DNA of 64,000 nucleotides from Lactobacillus iners DSM 13335 (GCF_000160875.1 NZ_GG700804.1:1-64000), one strand, 5' to 3'. Numbered from the stretch's first letter, positions 19,320 to 29,621 are shown. Translations and numbers: made by a program. The notes: generated by a model not told the origin, from the letters alone.

Positions 19320-19505
19320 CTATTTTTTATTATTTCTTACGTCTCGTATAACATTATGCAATGATAGAACAAACGCTAAGAAAATCAATATAGCTTTTAT
19401 ATACGGGTATTGATCCAAAAATGTAAATCCACTATTAAAGGAGATAAAGTATACCACTAAAACTATAACTACTATTAGTGCACTTTTAACAATAACTTTA
19501 GACAT
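19320..19505 (-). CDS. Small two-helix membrane protein of unknown function
   Basis: 61 aa. Two hydrophobic segments (residues about 5-25 and 35-53) are joined by a short FTFLDQYPYI turn, with a basic tail RDVRNNKK. I do not recognise a family. It looks like a real gene: AAGGTG lies 7 nt before the ATG, a strong terminator follows 37 bp after the stop, and a palindromic promoter region lies upstream. The positive tail suggests both termini in the cytoplasm. Roles such as stress response, envelope or toxin-like function are possible, but nothing in the sequence decides. Confidence 0.7.
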   Translation of the reverse strand: MSKVIVKSALIVVIVLVVYFISFNSGFTFLDQYPYIKAILIFLAFVLSLHNVIRDVRNNKK

Positions 19506-19567
19506 ATCAGTACACCTTCACTTCCATATCCCAACTAAAAAATATTTACACACACCCAGGCGACCAT

Positions 19568-19599
19568 ATTTTTACATATTTTTCTTTGTTGGTCAACAA
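19568..19599 (-). promoter_or_regulatory. Candidate promoter/operator of the 61-aa membrane protein gene
   Basis: TTGTTG-GT-CAACAA (19586-19599) is a perfect 6-bp-arm palindrome. It contains minus-strand TTGACC (19591-19596), a plausible -35. A weak -10 (TAAAAA, 16-bp spacer, 19569-19574) follows. The overlap would suit repression, but the -10 is poor. Confidence 0.4.
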
Positions 19600-19636
19600 A
19601 AAAATATAATACTATTAAATAAATTAGTAAATAAAA

Positions 19637-19672
19637 TTAAAAAGCGTAGCAACTTTAAATAATTGCTACGCT
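19637..19672 (-). terminator. Intrinsic terminator after dps
   Basis: A 10-bp stem AGCGTAGCAA/TTGCTACGCT (19643-19652 with 19663-19672), 10-nt loop, then a T run on the minus strand. Confidence 0.9.
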
Positions 19673-19685
19673 AAAAATTTATTGA

Positions 19686-20153
19686 TTAATCGTCATTCTT
19701 AGGTGCTTGATCCAATTCAGCAGACATCATCCAAATTCTCTTCTCAACTGAAGTATTGAACAAAATCAACATATCATTGGTAGAATCATCACCTTCTTCA
19801 GCACTGATTCTAATTCCTTTTTGATATAGATCACGAAGTTGTCTTAAATCATCAACAATAATACTGAATCTCTCATTAATTGTTAAATTATAATCACCTT
19901 CACTCTCTTTAATTTTGCTCTTTTCTAAGACTTCTTTTAAACTAGAACATGGATTTCCATCTAAGATAACAATTCTTTCTGCAGCTAAATCTAATTGTTC
20001 AGATAATTCATCCATTACCTCATCCAGATACGGATGCAATTTTAGAAAACGTTCACCTCTCATATACCAATGATGTTGATGTACAACTAAGTGCAATTTA
20101 ATTAAATCGGCAACTGCTTCATTCAATATTTCTTTTGTCTTTGGATATTTCAT
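19686..20153 (-). CDS. dps: Dps-family ferritin-like DNA-protection protein
   Basis: 155 aa, a normal Dps length. The family iron site at the dimer interface is visible as VHQHHWYMRGERFLKLHPYL and the following DEVMDE. These carry the His, Asp and Glu ligands of the ferroxidase centre. Dps dodecamers oxidise Fe2+ with H2O2, store iron and protect DNA. It has its own promoter and terminator and lies downstream of the suf operon, consistent with iron and peroxide homeostasis. A PerR-like box overlaps the -10 (see that entry). Confidence 0.92.
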   Translation of the reverse strand: MKYPKTKEILNEAVADLIKLHLVVHQHHWYMRGERFLKLHPYLDEVMDELSEQLDLAAERIVILDGNPCSSLKEVLEKSKIKESEGDYNLTINERFSIIVDDLRQLRDLYQKGIRISAEEGDDSTNDMLILFNTSVEKRIWMMSAELDQAPKNDD

Positions 20154-20178
20154 TAATATTACCTCCGTATTTCATAAT

Positions 20179-20193
20179 ATATATTAATTATAA
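20179..20193 (-). promoter_or_regulatory. dps -10 region with a PerR-box-like sequence
   Basis: Minus-strand TTATAATTAATATAT matches the PerR box TTATAATnATTATAA at 12 of 14 defined positions. It contains the likely -10 TATAAT (20187-20192), with AGCGT-free AT-rich flanks. In Firmicutes dps/mrgA is a classic PerR target, so the placement is sensible. The surrounding AT-richness makes chance matches possible. Confidence 0.45.
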
Positions 20194-20230
20194 CGTGAGG
20201 CGTAACAATCACATAATGATATGCACTTTT

Positions 20231-21634
20231 TTATCCAATAGCACCTTCCATTTGAAAACTAATTAAGCGATTGAGTTCAACAGCATATTCCATAGGCAAT
20301 TGTTGCGTAAAAGGTTCAACAAATCCCATAATTATCATCTCGGTAGCCTTACGTTCAGAAATACCTCGACTCATCAAATAATACAATTGCTCTTCCGAAA
20401 TTTTAGATACAGTTGCTTCATGTTCCATCGCTACATTAGAATTTTCAATAGCATTGGTTGGAATCGTATCAGAAGATGACATGTCGTCCATAATAATAGT
20501 GTCACATTCAACATGCGACTTTGAACCGCTTGAATTTTTACTAAAATCAACAGTTCCTCTATAATCAGTAGAACCGCCACCACGGGCAATTGATTTTGAA
20601 ACAATGGAACTCGAAGTATTGGGAGCATTATGTAACATACGTGCACCAGAATCTTGATGCACACCATGATGAGCTACTGCAATAGATAACATCGTACCCT
20701 TGGCACCCTCACCATTTAAGTAAACACTTGGATATTTCATAGTAACTTTAGCACCCAAATTACCATCAACCCATTCCATAGTTGCATTCTTTTGAGCTTG
20801 TGCTTTTTTAGTTTCTAAACTATAAACATTATCAGACCAATTCTGAATAGTAGTATAGCGACAATATGCACCTTCTAAAACATTAACTTCCACGACTGCA
20901 GCATGCAAGCTATCAGAAGAATATTGCGGTGCTGTACATCCTTCAACATAATCAAGATGAGCATCTTGATCAACGATAATTAATGTTCGCTCAAATTGAC
21001 CCGAGTTTTCAGCATTTAAACGAAAATATGCTTGAATAGGCGTATTAACTTTTACACCCTTAGGGACATAAATAAATGACCCTCCAGACCAAACGGCACA
21101 ATTTAAAGCGGCAAATTTATTATCAGTTGGATGAGCAATTTTTCCAAAATATTTTTTAAAGATATCAGGATATTCTTTTAAAGCACTATCCGTATCCATA
21201 AAAATAATACCTAATTTATCAAATTGCTTTTTCATATTATGATAAACCATTTCTGACTCATATTGTGCAGCAGAACCAGCTAAATATTTACGCTCTGCTT
21301 GAGGTACACCCAATTTTTCGAAGGTTAACTTAATATCTTCTGGAACATCGTTCCAATCACGATACTTTTTATCTGTTACCTTTTGATAATAAAGCATATT
21401 TTCTAAATCTAACCCACTAAGATCGGGTCCAATACTTGGGAAAGGCATTTTTTGATAAATTTGATAAGCCTGCAATCGATAATCTAACATCCATTTAGGC
21501 TCATTTTTTTCAGCAGAAATTTTTCGTACAATTTCTTCTGTTAAACCACGACCAGTAGAAAATTTTGGCTTTATATTATCATGAAAGCCAAATTGATAAG
21601 CATCATCATTTACCAAATCCTCGGCTGTTGCCAT
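20231..21634 (-). CDS. sufB: Fe-S cluster assembly scaffold protein SufB
   Basis: 467 aa, full length. Part of the SufBC2D complex that assembles Fe-S clusters in the cytosol. The C-terminal half carries the beta-helix and the conserved [26 protein letters not shown] and [20 protein letters not shown] segments. The conserved Cys (HVECD) and His/Glu region of SufB are present. Last gene of sufC-D-S-U-B. Its ATG follows the sufU stop by one base. Confidence 0.96.
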   Translation of the reverse strand: MATAEDLVNDDAYQFGFHDNIKPKFSTGRGLTEEIVRKISAEKNEPKWMLDYRLQAYQIYQKMPFPSIGPDLSGLDLENMLYYQKVTDKKYRDWNDVPEDIKLTFEKLGVPQAERKYLAGSAAQYESEMVYHNMKKQFDKLGIIFMDTDSALKEYPDIFKKYFGKIAHPTDNKFAALNCAVWSGGSFIYVPKGVKVNTPIQAYFRLNAENSGQFERTLIIVDQDAHLDYVEGCTAPQYSSDSLHAAVVEVNVLEGAYCRYTTIQNWSDNVYSLETKKAQAQKNATMEWVDGNLGAKVTMKYPSVYLNGEGAKGTMLSIAVAHHGVHQDSGARMLHNAPNTSSSIVSKSIARGGGSTDYRGTVDFSKNSSGSKSHVECDTIIMDDMSSSDTIPTNAIENSNVAMEHEATVSKISEEQLYYLMSRGISERKATEMIIMGFVEPFTQQLPMEYAVELNRLISFQMEGAIG

Positions 21635-21635
21635 T

Positions 21636-22085
21636 TTATGCTTCCTTTCTCAATCCTAATAATATTCTATCCAATCCCCACCAAGCAATAGTAACGCACT
21701 TAATTCTGGCTGGAAATTGCATAACTGACTCTAAAACTTTAGCATCCCCTAATGCTTCCATCTGTGATTCAGACTGTTTTTTGCCTAAAGCAATAGCAGA
21801 TATTGTTTTAGATAAAGATATTGCCTGTTCAACTGATTTTCCTTTAATTACTTTAGTCATCATATCAGCTGATGCTTGACTTAAAGTGCATCCCTCTCCA
21901 GTAAATGATGCATCAATAATCTTATCATTTTCTAGACATACAAATAGTTTCAATTTATCACCACAGTTAGGATTATAAACATCAGTCGTCAACGTGGGAA
22001 GCTCTATTTCTCGCTTATTGCGTGGATGTTGCCCATAATCTAAAATAACTTCACGATATAATTGATTCAATCTTTCAATTCCCAT
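21636..22085 (-). CDS. sufU: Zn-dependent sulfur acceptor SufU
   Basis: 149 aa from ATG 22085 (AAGGA upstream). Longer upstream frames inside sufS lack a ribosome-binding site, and [17 protein letters not shown] is the usual SufU start. Zn/catalytic ligands are visible: [18 protein letters not shown] and RIKCVTIAW. SufU accepts persulfide sulfur from SufS in Gram-positive bacteria. The gene overlaps sufS by 11 bp and precedes sufB, the standard order. Confidence 0.95.
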   Translation of the reverse strand: MGIERLNQLYREVILDYGQHPRNKREIELPTLTTDVYNPNCGDKLKLFVCLENDKIIDASFTGEGCTLSQASADMMTKVIKGKSVEQAISLSKTISAIALGKKQSESQMEALGDAKVLESVMQFPARIKCVTIAWWGLDRILLGLRKEA

Positions 22086-23313
22086 GATTAAAAAAATCCT
22101 TTGCTTTTTCAATTGCTTCAACTAATATATCAATATCTTTTTCAGTATTATAAATATAAAAACTAGCTCTAACTGTAGCAATAACTCCCAAATCCGTCAT
22201 TAATGGTTCTGCACAATGATGACCAGCTCTAACTTCAACACCTTCAGCATCTAAAATCGTAGCCAAATCATGAGCATGAATTTTATCCAGATTAAATGAA
22301 AAAATAGGCAATCGTTCTTTACTAGTTAATGGACCATAGATTGTCAAAGCAGTAATTTTTTTAAGAGCATTTAGTGCACAATCTGTCAATTCTTGCTCAT
22401 ATTCAGTAATCGTTTGAAAACTTATTTTATTTAAATAGTCAATAGCTGCACCTAACCCTCTCACACCTGCTATATTGGGAGTTCCAGCTTCAAATTTAAA
22501 AGGTATCTCTGCCCAACTACTAGTAAAACGACTAACATGTTCAATCATCTCACCACCATACATAACTGGTGTCATCTTTTCTAATAAATATTTGCGTCCA
22601 TACAAAACACCTACACCAGTGGGGGCTAGCATTTTATGACCTGAAAAAGCATAAAAATCAGCCTCTAATTGTTGCACATCGATTGGAATATGCCCAACAG
22701 CTTGTGCACCATCAACCACCATAATGGCACCAACCTTGTGTGCTAAACTTGCTAATTTCTTAATTGGATTAATCACTCCAAGTACATTACTAACATGCAC
22801 TGCAGCTACTAGCTTAGTTTTACTCGTTATTTTTTGAGCAGCATCATTCATATCTAATCTGCCATCAGGCGTTAATTCGATAAATTTAAGTTTGGCCTTT
22901 TTTCGTAGTGCTAATTGTTGCCACGGAATTAAATTACTATGATGTTCCATAGCTGTAATAACTATTTCATCACCAGCACTAATAAATGATTCACCCCAAC
23001 TTAAAGCCACCAGATTTAAACTGGCAGTACAACCTGAAGTAAAAATAATCTCACTAGTGTCCGCAGCATTGATAAACTTTTGCACCTTTTTACGAACAGT
23101 TTCATATATTTGGGTAGCTTTTATGGCTAAAGTATGACTGCTTCGATGAACATTACTATATGCATCGTGATAAAAAGTGTCACAAGCTGTCAAAACTTCT
23201 TTTGGCATTTGTACAGTGGCTGCATTATCCAAATAAATTAACTTTTCATCGTTAATCTTCTTTTTTAAAATGGGAAAATCATTTCTGATCTTTTCGATAT
23301 CTATTTTGTCCAT
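22075..23313 (-). CDS. sufS: Cysteine desulfurase SufS
   Basis: 412 aa, PLP enzyme converting cysteine to alanine with persulfide on its active-site Cys. The PLP lysine is in AFSGHKMLAPTGVG (around residue 230) and the catalytic cysteine in RAGHHCAEPLM (around 365). TAMEHHSNLIPW holds the conserved His. It is the group II (SufS) type with the shorter active-site loop, consistent with its partner sufU next door. It overlaps sufD by 35 bp. Confidence 0.96.
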   Translation of the reverse strand: MDKIDIEKIRNDFPILKKKINDEKLIYLDNAATVQMPKEVLTACDTFYHDAYSNVHRSSHTLAIKATQIYETVRKKVQKFINAADTSEIIFTSGCTASLNLVALSWGESFISAGDEIVITAMEHHSNLIPWQQLALRKKAKLKFIELTPDGRLDMNDAAQKITSKTKLVAAVHVSNVLGVINPIKKLASLAHKVGAIMVVDGAQAVGHIPIDVQQLEADFYAFSGHKMLAPTGVGVLYGRKYLLEKMTPVMYGGEMIEHVSRFTSSWAEIPFKFEAGTPNIAGVRGLGAAIDYLNKISFQTITEYEQELTDCALNALKKITALTIYGPLTSKERLPIFSFNLDKIHAHDLATILDAEGVEVRAGHHCAEPLMTDLGVIATVRASFYIYNTEKDIDILVEAIEKAKDFFNHGN

Positions 23314-24577
23314 TAATCAATTTTCTTTCCAAAATATTAATCATTTCATGTCTAACATCAACTGCTGGTATAGCATCTAAAACTGCACCCAAAAAGCCTC
23401 GAATTACTAACCGCTCTGCTTGATCAAATGGGATACCTCTACTCATTAAATAATTCATCTGAATAGGATCTACTGGTCCGACACTAGCTGCATGAGCTGC
23501 TATTACGTCATTTTCATCAATTAATAATAAAGGATTAGCATCACCATGGGCATTATCTGACATCATCAAAATACGATTTTGCTGATCAGCCTTTGAGCCA
23601 TGAGCACCATGCTTTATTTGACCGATACCATTAAAAATTAACCTAGAATTATCCAATAAAACACCACGTTGATTAATCAGACCGGTAGAATGAGGTCCAC
23701 GATTGATAACTCGATTATTAATCCCGACATGTTGTTTATCTGTGGTAACTGCTATCGCTTTTGAATAAGCATAACTACCATCACCGATTAGCTCAGAATC
23801 AATATTACCTACTGTATTACAATCATTCATCAACCCTACTGCCCATTCAACATAAGCATCACGCATTATATTAGCTCGCTTATTAAAATATAAGGTAGTA
23901 TTTTTTCCTATTTCTTCTAAAGAAGAAAACTCCACATGGCTGCCATCTTCTGCCCAAATTTCTACTGCCATATTCATAGTATTATGACAGCTACCAATCG
24001 TTTTTAAATGTTGCACAAATTTAAGCTTACTATTTTGACCAACAACGATTAAAAGATGTGGATTAAAAGATGTTTCAGATCTACTATCTTGTACTAAATC
24101 AGCTTTAATCGGAATATTAATTTCAACATTTTTAGGTACATATAAAAATAATCCAGCATTAACAAAAGCTTGATGATAAGCAGTAATTCTATCCTCATCC
24201 ACTTTAATTACTTCTGTCATAAAATATTTTTTAATCATTTCTGGATATTCTTTTAAAGCAGTAAAAATATCAGTAAATATAACACCTTGCTTTTGATATT
24301 TTTGGGGCAAATTTAAAGAACAGGTAGTCTGTCCAATCTGCAAAACATTAAACTCATTTGTAGTTACTGCATTTTTTTCTATGGATTCTGCTATTTGCAA
24401 ATCTATGTCATGCTTACTAAAAAAAGGCCAATTATCAAATTTGAATCTTTGCATTTGAGGTAAATCTATATTATTAAGCAATAATTTTTGAGCCGCCAAT
24501 CTTTTTTCAATAAACCAAGCTGGTTCTTGATGATTATATGCTACTTGTCTCAACCTAGAAGCTTGCTGATCATCCAT
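23279..24577 (-). CDS. sufD: Fe-S cluster assembly protein SufD
   Basis: 432 aa, SufB paralogue. It has an N-terminal helical part (EPAWFIEKRLAAQKLLL) and a C-terminal beta-helix with HGAHGSKADQQNRILMMSD and AHAASVGPVDPIQMNYLMSRG, the conserved SufD end. It heterodimerises with SufB and binds SufC. ATG 24577 lies 12 bp after the sufC stop region. Confidence 0.94.
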   Translation of the reverse strand: MDDQQASRLRQVAYNHQEPAWFIEKRLAAQKLLLNNIDLPQMQRFKFDNWPFFSKHDIDLQIAESIEKNAVTTNEFNVLQIGQTTCSLNLPQKYQKQGVIFTDIFTALKEYPEMIKKYFMTEVIKVDEDRITAYHQAFVNAGLFLYVPKNVEINIPIKADLVQDSRSETSFNPHLLIVVGQNSKLKFVQHLKTIGSCHNTMNMAVEIWAEDGSHVEFSSLEEIGKNTTLYFNKRANIMRDAYVEWAVGLMNDCNTVGNIDSELIGDGSYAYSKAIAVTTDKQHVGINNRVINRGPHSTGLINQRGVLLDNSRLIFNGIGQIKHGAHGSKADQQNRILMMSDNAHGDANPLLLIDENDVIAAHAASVGPVDPIQMNYLMSRGIPFDQAERLVIRGFLGAVLDAIPAVDVRHEMINILERKLINGQNRYRKDQK

Positions 24578-24589
24578 GATTTACACCTC

Positions 24590-25381
24590 TTAATCTTCAT
24601 CTACTAACTTGATATCCAAACCTAATTCATCACGCAACCCAGCATAACCTTCTTTTTCCAATTTTTTGGCCATTTCAGGGCCACCATCTTTGACAACGCG
24701 ACCATCCATCATCACATGAATAATATCAGGGACAATATAATCCAGCAGTCTTTGATAATGGGTAATCATCAAAGCTCCAAATTGATTACCTCTCATAGCA
24801 TTAACACCACGTGATACAACACGTAAAGCATCAATATCTAATCCAGAATCGATTTCATCTAAAATAGCAAAACTAGGCTTAATCATCAACAGTTGCAAAA
24901 TTTCATTTCGCTTTTTTTCACCGCCAGAAAATCCTTCATTTAAATATCGATCAATCATATTTTCTTTCATATCTAGCAAAGCCAAATTTTTATCCAATTC
25001 ACTTAAAAAATCACTAATGGGAATAGGATCATTTTCAGGACGTCTAGCATTAATAGCAGCACGCAAAAACTCAGAATTAGTTACACCAGGTACTTCAGCA
25101 GGGTATTGCATTGCTAAGAATAAACCTTTTCTAGCTCGCTCATCGACCGTCATATTCAAAATACTTTCGCCATTTAATAAAATATCACCCTGAGTTATAT
25201 GATACTTAGGATTACCCATGATTGTTTCAGACAAAGTGGATTTACCAGTTCCATTCGGACCCATAATTGCATGGATTTCACCAGTATGCATGACCATATT
25301 GACGCCTTTTAGTATTTTCTTGAATTTTTTTTCTTTATCTTGTACTTCGACATGTAAATCTTTAATTTCTAATGTTGCCAT
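24590..25381 (-). CDS. sufC: Fe-S cluster assembly ATPase SufC
   Basis: 263 aa ABC-type ATPase that powers the SufBCD scaffold. Walker A is GPNGTGKST (about residue 41), the signature is GFSGGEKKRNEI and Walker B is FAILDEIDSGLD. First gene of the operon. Upstream there are only 60 bp, mostly a terminator for the DUF47 gene. No clear promoter could be placed, so the suf promoter may overlap that region or transcription may read through. Confidence 0.96.
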   Translation of the reverse strand: MATLEIKDLHVEVQDKEKKFKKILKGVNMVMHTGEIHAIMGPNGTGKSTLSETIMGNPKYHITQGDILLNGESILNMTVDERARKGLFLAMQYPAEVPGVTNSEFLRAAINARRPENDPIPISDFLSELDKNLALLDMKENMIDRYLNEGFSGGEKKRNEILQLLMIKPSFAILDEIDSGLDIDALRVVSRGVNAMRGNQFGALMITHYQRLLDYIVPDIIHVMMDGRVVKDGGPEMAKKLEKEGYAGLRDELGLDIKLVDED

Positions 25382-25404
25382 TTTATTACTATTTCTCCAT
25401 TACG

Positions 25405-25434
25405 ATAAAAAATAGCCATCCGAAGATGACCATT
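25405..25434 (-). terminator. Terminator with UUCG loop between DUF47 gene and sufC
   Basis: A 7-bp stem with two G-T pairs (25425-25431 with 25414-25420) closed by the stable TTCG tetraloop on the minus strand, followed by T6 interrupted by A. Confidence 0.75.
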
Positions 25435-25441
25435 AATACTA

Positions 25442-26065
25442 TTATGAGTTTTTTAAAACTACCATTTCAACCGTATCAGCTACATATTCACAAGCATCAA
25501 CTGAACGTTCCAAGGCATTGTAAATATCACGCCACATCAAAACGTTCATAGGATCGCTTTCTTCAACAGAAAGCCTATGCATATTTTCAATAAATAATTT
25601 ATCTGCTTCTTCTTCTACAGAATTAACACGTATAATTAAATCTTTGAAAGCTGTATTACGTTTGAAATTTGGCATCTCCTTTAGTAATGTTTTAACATCT
25701 TCTACAGCATTAATCAACAAACTAATCACTGGCAATGCATCTGGTCTGATTTTTTTAATATTATTAGTATATAAGCGCATCCCTACACTTTCGATACTAT
25801 CCGTCATTGTATCTATTTTTTGACTTAACTCTGCAATATCTTCCCTATCAAATGGAGTAATAAATGCACGTGCTAATACTTTAGTAAGATTATGTTTAAC
25901 TTGATCACCTTGATGTTCAATAAAATGAATTTTTTTGGTATTTTCACCAATCATGGTACTATCATAATCTGTCATAATTTCTTTTAATAATTTAGCTGCC
26001 TGCAAACTATAATCTGCACATTCAACAAATGTTTCAAAATAATATGAATCTTTAACTCTTGCCAT
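25442..26065 (-). CDS. DUF47 (PhoU-like) phosphate transport accessory protein
   Basis: 207 aa, all-helical, with charged helices typical of DUF47/PhoU-like proteins (IHFIEHQGDQVKHNL and FDREDIAELSQKIDTMTDSIE). These proteins accompany and modulate low-affinity Pit transporters. It lies 9 bp downstream of the pit gene and ends in a terminator, forming a two-gene unit. The exact regulatory mechanism is not known from sequence. Confidence 0.9.
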   Translation of the reverse strand: MARVKDSYYFETFVECADYSLQAAKLLKEIMTDYDSTMIGENTKKIHFIEHQGDQVKHNLTKVLARAFITPFDREDIAELSQKIDTMTDSIESVGMRLYTNNIKKIRPDALPVISLLINAVEDVKTLLKEMPNFKRNTAFKDLIIRVNSVEEEADKLFIENMHRLSVEESDPMNVLMWRDIYNALERSVDACEYVADTVEMVVLKNS

Positions 26066-26074
26066 AATTTACTC

Positions 26075-27127
26075 CTAGAAAAATGCCATAAAAATTTTGG
26101 CCATAATATAACTGATAATTCCGCAACCTGGGAATGTAAATACCCAAGTAAGCATCATATCTTTAACTACACTTAAATTAATAGAAGATAATCTTCTAAC
26201 TGCACCTACTCCCATAATTGCACTGGTCTTGGTATGTGTTGTAGAAATTGGAACACCTGTTAAAGTTGAAATTAAAATGCACAAAGCACCTGCTAAATCA
26301 GATGCAAAGCCTTGATATTTTTCTAGTTTAACCATGTCCATACCGACAGCTTTTATGATTTTTTCACCACCGACAGAAGTTCCCACTCCCATCACAGTTG
26401 AACATATCATCATTAACCAAATTGGAATAAAAGTATTTACCAAATCTGAATGACCATTAGCAAATGCTATACCAAGCAATAAAACACCTATAAATTTTTG
26501 ACCATCCTGTGCACCATGCATAAAACTCATAGCTGCAGATCCTAAAATTTGAGCGTAACTAATATACTTATTGGTCCGTTTCCGTTCAAAATTACGACAA
26601 ATTAAAATTACTAACTTACAAACTAGCCAACCTAAAACAAAACCAAGAAATAGACTCAGAAATAAACCATAGATAACTTTGATCCATTCTGTCCCATTTA
26701 CACCCTTTAAGCCATTTTGCATAGCAATTGCTGCTCCTGTTAAACCAGCAATTAAAGAATGTGATTCTGACGTTGGAATACCAAAATAAGAAGCACCTAC
26801 ACTATAAACAACTATTGAAAATAATGCTGCAGATAGAGCTATCATGGCATGACGAGAATCGCTACCAAAATCAACCATATTGGAAATAGTTGAAGCTACC
26901 GAGCTATTTATTTGAGTCATAATTAAAACGCCAAAGAAATTAAATATAGCACTCATAACAATAGCAGTTTTGGGACGCATAGTCCTCGTTGTAACTGTAG
27001 TAGCAATCGCATTAGGTGCATCTGTCCAACCATTAACAAAAATAACACCTAATGTTAAAAATACGGTAATCGCCAATCCTGGATTAGTGATTACCTGTCC
27101 TAAAAAATTACTAAAAGATATTGTCAT
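26075..27127 (-). CDS. pit: Low-affinity inorganic phosphate transporter, Pit/PHO4 family
   Basis: 350-aa membrane protein with about ten hydrophobic segments in two inverted halves. Each half has a PHO4 signature: NGWTDAPNAIATTV near residue 33 and FMHGAQDGQKFIGV near residue 200. It takes up phosphate as metal-phosphate driven by proton or sodium gradient. First gene of the pit-DUF47 unit, with its own promoter about 76-104 bp upstream. The first signature has a W where most homologues have A (NGANDA). Confidence 0.93.
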   Translation of the reverse strand: MTISFSNFLGQVITNPGLAITVFLTLGVIFVNGWTDAPNAIATTVTTRTMRPKTAIVMSAIFNFFGVLIMTQINSSVASTISNMVDFGSDSRHAMIALSAALFSIVVYSVGASYFGIPTSESHSLIAGLTGAAIAMQNGLKGVNGTEWIKVIYGLFLSLFLGFVLGWLVCKLVILICRNFERKRTNKYISYAQILGSAAMSFMHGAQDGQKFIGVLLLGIAFANGHSDLVNTFIPIWLMMICSTVMGVGTSVGGEKIIKAVGMDMVKLEKYQGFASDLAGALCILISTLTGVPISTTHTKTSAIMGVGAVRRLSSINLSVVKDMMLTWVFTFPGCGIISYIMAKIFMAFF

Positions 27128-27202
27128 ATTGTTTTCCTTTTAAAATAAAAATCACAATATTAATTATACATAATTGTATCTATCTTTTTTATATTTTTAT
27201 TG

Positions 27203-27231
27203 ATTTTATTAATATAACATTTTTTGTGCAA
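27203..27231 (-). promoter_or_regulatory. Promoter of the pit-DUF47 unit
   Basis: Minus-strand TTGCAC (27226-27231), 17 bp, TAAAAT (27203-27208). A second TATAAT closer to the gene has no matching -35. Confidence 0.6.
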
Positions 27232-27247
27232 AAATGATGCTATATAT

Positions 27248-27988
27248 CTAAACAGAAAGTACCTTTGATAAGAACTCTTGTGCCCTTTTCGTTTTAGGTT
27301 GTGCAAAAAATTCTTCTGGCGTAGCTTTTTCCTGCAAAAAGCCATCTGCCATAAACCAAATTTCATCAGACACATGCTGAGCAAAGCCCATTTCATGAGT
27401 AACAATTAACATAGTCATCCCTGAATCTGCTAATTCCTTCATAACATTTAAGACTTCGCCTACCATTTCAGGATCAAGTGCGGAAGTTGGTTCATCAAAC
27501 AACATTACATCTGGATCCATAGCCAATGCTCGAGCAATTGCAACACGCTGTTTTTGACCACCAGATAAAGCTGATGGCATTTTATTAGCACAATCTTCTA
27601 ATCCTACTCGCTCAAGTAATGATAAGGCCTTCTGATTTGCAGCTTCGTTTGATATTTTGTTGACTTTCATCGGTGCCAATTTAATATTCTCTAAAACGTT
27701 CATATTAGAAAATAGATTAAAATTTTGAAATACCATTCCCATTTTCTGACGCAATTTATCTAGCTTGCGTTCATTAATTGAAGTGATATTCTTTTCTTCA
27801 AAGCAAATGCTACCATCATCAGGTTTTTCTAAGCCATTTAAGCAACGTAAGAATGTACTTTTACCTGCACCAGATGGTCCTATAATTGATATAACTTTCC
27901 CTTGCTCGACTGTTGCTGAAATGCCTTTTAAAATGCTTTGCTTACCATAATGTTTCTTTAGATCATTTATTTTTATTAAATCAGTCAT
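27248..27988 (-). CDS. Polar amino acid ABC transporter, ATP-binding protein
   Basis: 246 aa. Walker [10 protein letters not shown] (about residue 35), signature [15 protein letters not shown], Walker [13 protein letters not shown] and a switch His in IVTHEMGFA. These match the GlnQ/HisP group. It overlaps the fused binding-protein/permease gene by 8 bp and energises that importer. Glutamine, glutamate or a basic amino acid is the likely substrate, but this is not decided by sequence. No terminator was seen after it. Confidence 0.93.
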   Translation of the reverse strand: MTDLIKINDLKKHYGKQSILKGISATVEQGKVISIIGPSGAGKSTFLRCLNGLEKPDDGSICFEEKNITSINERKLDKLRQKMGMVFQNFNLFSNMNVLENIKLAPMKVNKISNEAANQKALSLLERVGLEDCANKMPSALSGGQKQRVAIARALAMDPDVMLFDEPTSALDPEMVGEVLNVMKELADSGMTMLIVTHEMGFAQHVSDEIWFMADGFLQEKATPEEFFAQPKTKRAQEFLSKVLSV

Positions 27989-29459
27989 GATAATTCATCC
28001 GCCTTTCCATATACGATAGGATTCTTGTCAAGGTAAATGTCATTATAAAGTAAATAGCCATTGCAACGACAAGCGGAAATACTCCTTGATATGTAGAAGT
28101 TTGCACCAATTGTGTTTGATACATAGTTTCAGCTACACCAATTATAGAAACTAGAGAGCTATCTTTCAGCAAAGTTATAAATTCATTACCTAATGCAGGC
28201 CATATATTTTTGATTGCTTGCGGAATAACTACATATCGATATGTTGCTGCTTTACTTAATCCTAAACTACGAGCAGCTTCAGCTTGTCCTACGGGAAGTG
28301 AATTGATTCCTGAACGAATATCTTCTGCCACATATGCTCCAGAATTAAGACCAATTGCTATAATACCAGCTAACAATGCTGACATATTTTGAATAATTGC
28401 ACCTATTCCAAAATAAACAAATAAAATTTGAACCATCTGCGGTGTACCACGAATTAATTCAATATAGCAAATTGCAGGAATCTTAAGTGCCAAATGACTA
28501 CTTAATCTCATTAAAGCCAAAATTGTACCTAAAATTACACCTATCAAGACAGAAAATATAGTAATAACTAAAGTAAGCTCTATTCCCTTAATGAAATATG
28601 GTGCATATTTAAATGGATCTTTTTGGGCAGTTGATTTTTTCATTGACTTAGCAGCTTGTGGTAAGAATTTTGTTAAAACTAATTTTTTAGCAATAACTTT
28701 ATCGACTGTTTTATTAACTTCCTTCAATAAATCTGGTTGATTTTTTGCTACCGCTATTGCATTACCTGCTTGTGGTTCCTTTAAATCGGATTTAAAGCAA
28801 TATAGACTAGGATTATTGTGAGCATATGCTTTAGCAATTAATTCTTCCATAACCACTGCGGATACTTTGCCAGATTGTAATGCTAAAACCAATGTGTTAA
28901 TTTTACCTAATCCTTTAACATGTGATTTTGGCATTTGTTTTTTAACTAATTGATATTGCAAGCTACCATTTTGTGCTCCAATTTTTTGTCCCTTAAAACT
29001 AATTAAGCTATGATATTTTGCCCGATCATTTTTATTAATTAAAAAATATTCCCCACTAGGTCGATAATATATTTTAGAAAAATCGACACTCTTTTTTCTT
29101 TCAGGAGTAGGAGTTAATCCTGAAATAACCATGTCAACTTTTCTCGTCTCTAAAGCTACCAATAAAGAATCAAAACTCATATTTTTAACTACAAGTTTGA
29201 CGCCTAAATCTTTAGCTATTTCTTTAGCTAACTCAATATCTACACCCACATATTTATTGGTACCATTTTGATTATCAATAAATTCTAATGGTGGATAATC
29301 TGCTGATGTACCTACAACTAACTCTTTTTTATTTTTTATACACGTTAAAATCGACTTGGATGAATGATCAGCTGCTACAGCATTTGCTGAAAACAAACAT
29401 AAAAAAGTCATTAAACAAGCGAGATTAGCAATAATTTTAAACAAGTTACACTTTTTCAT
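27981..29459 (-). CDS. Polar amino acid ABC transporter, fused substrate-binding protein and permease
   Basis: 492 aa from ATG 29459 (GGAG 12 nt upstream). An ATG six codons earlier lacks a ribosome-binding site. Domains in order are: signal peptide (residues 1-30, cleavage near ANAVAA), an SBP_bac_3 periplasmic-type binding domain (about 40-265, with [12 protein letters not shown] and [21 protein letters not shown]), then a HisM-type permease (about 285-490, several transmembrane segments and the EAA-type motif [20 protein letters not shown]). Fusion tethers the receptor to the pore, as in lactococcal GlnP, but here with only one binding domain. The cognate ATPase follows. Confidence 0.93.
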   Translation of the reverse strand: MKKCNLFKIIANLACLMTFLCLFSANAVAADHSSKSILTCIKNKKELVVGTSADYPPLEFIDNQNGTNKYVGVDIELAKEIAKDLGVKLVVKNMSFDSLLVALETRKVDMVISGLTPTPERKKSVDFSKIYYRPSGEYFLINKNDRAKYHSLISFKGQKIGAQNGSLQYQLVKKQMPKSHVKGLGKINTLVLALQSGKVSAVVMEELIAKAYAHNNPSLYCFKSDLKEPQAGNAIAVAKNQPDLLKEVNKTVDKVIAKKLVLTKFLPQAAKSMKKSTAQKDPFKYAPYFIKGIELTLVITIFSVLIGVILGTILALMRLSSHLALKIPAICYIELIRGTPQMVQILFVYFGIGAIIQNMSALLAGIIAIGLNSGAYVAEDIRSGINSLPVGQAEAARSLGLSKAATYRYVVIPQAIKNIWPALGNEFITLLKDSSLVSIIGVAETMYQTQLVQTSTYQGVFPLVVAMAIYFIMTFTLTRILSYMERRMNYHD

Positions 29460-29621
29460 ATAAACTACTTTCTCCATGATATAATCAAAATAACTATATG
29501 TTGTTCATTTTAACAAAATTATAATTTCAATAACAGTTTTTTAGAGGATATTTTAAAAAAGATTATTACTATTTTTTTCACTTTAATGTATCATGTAATT
29601 AACTGAATAAGGAGATATAAA

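Noticed and set aside
20231..25381. Suf operon as an unusual or transferred island
   Set aside because: Order C-D-S-U-B and base composition are normal for Lactobacillaceae.
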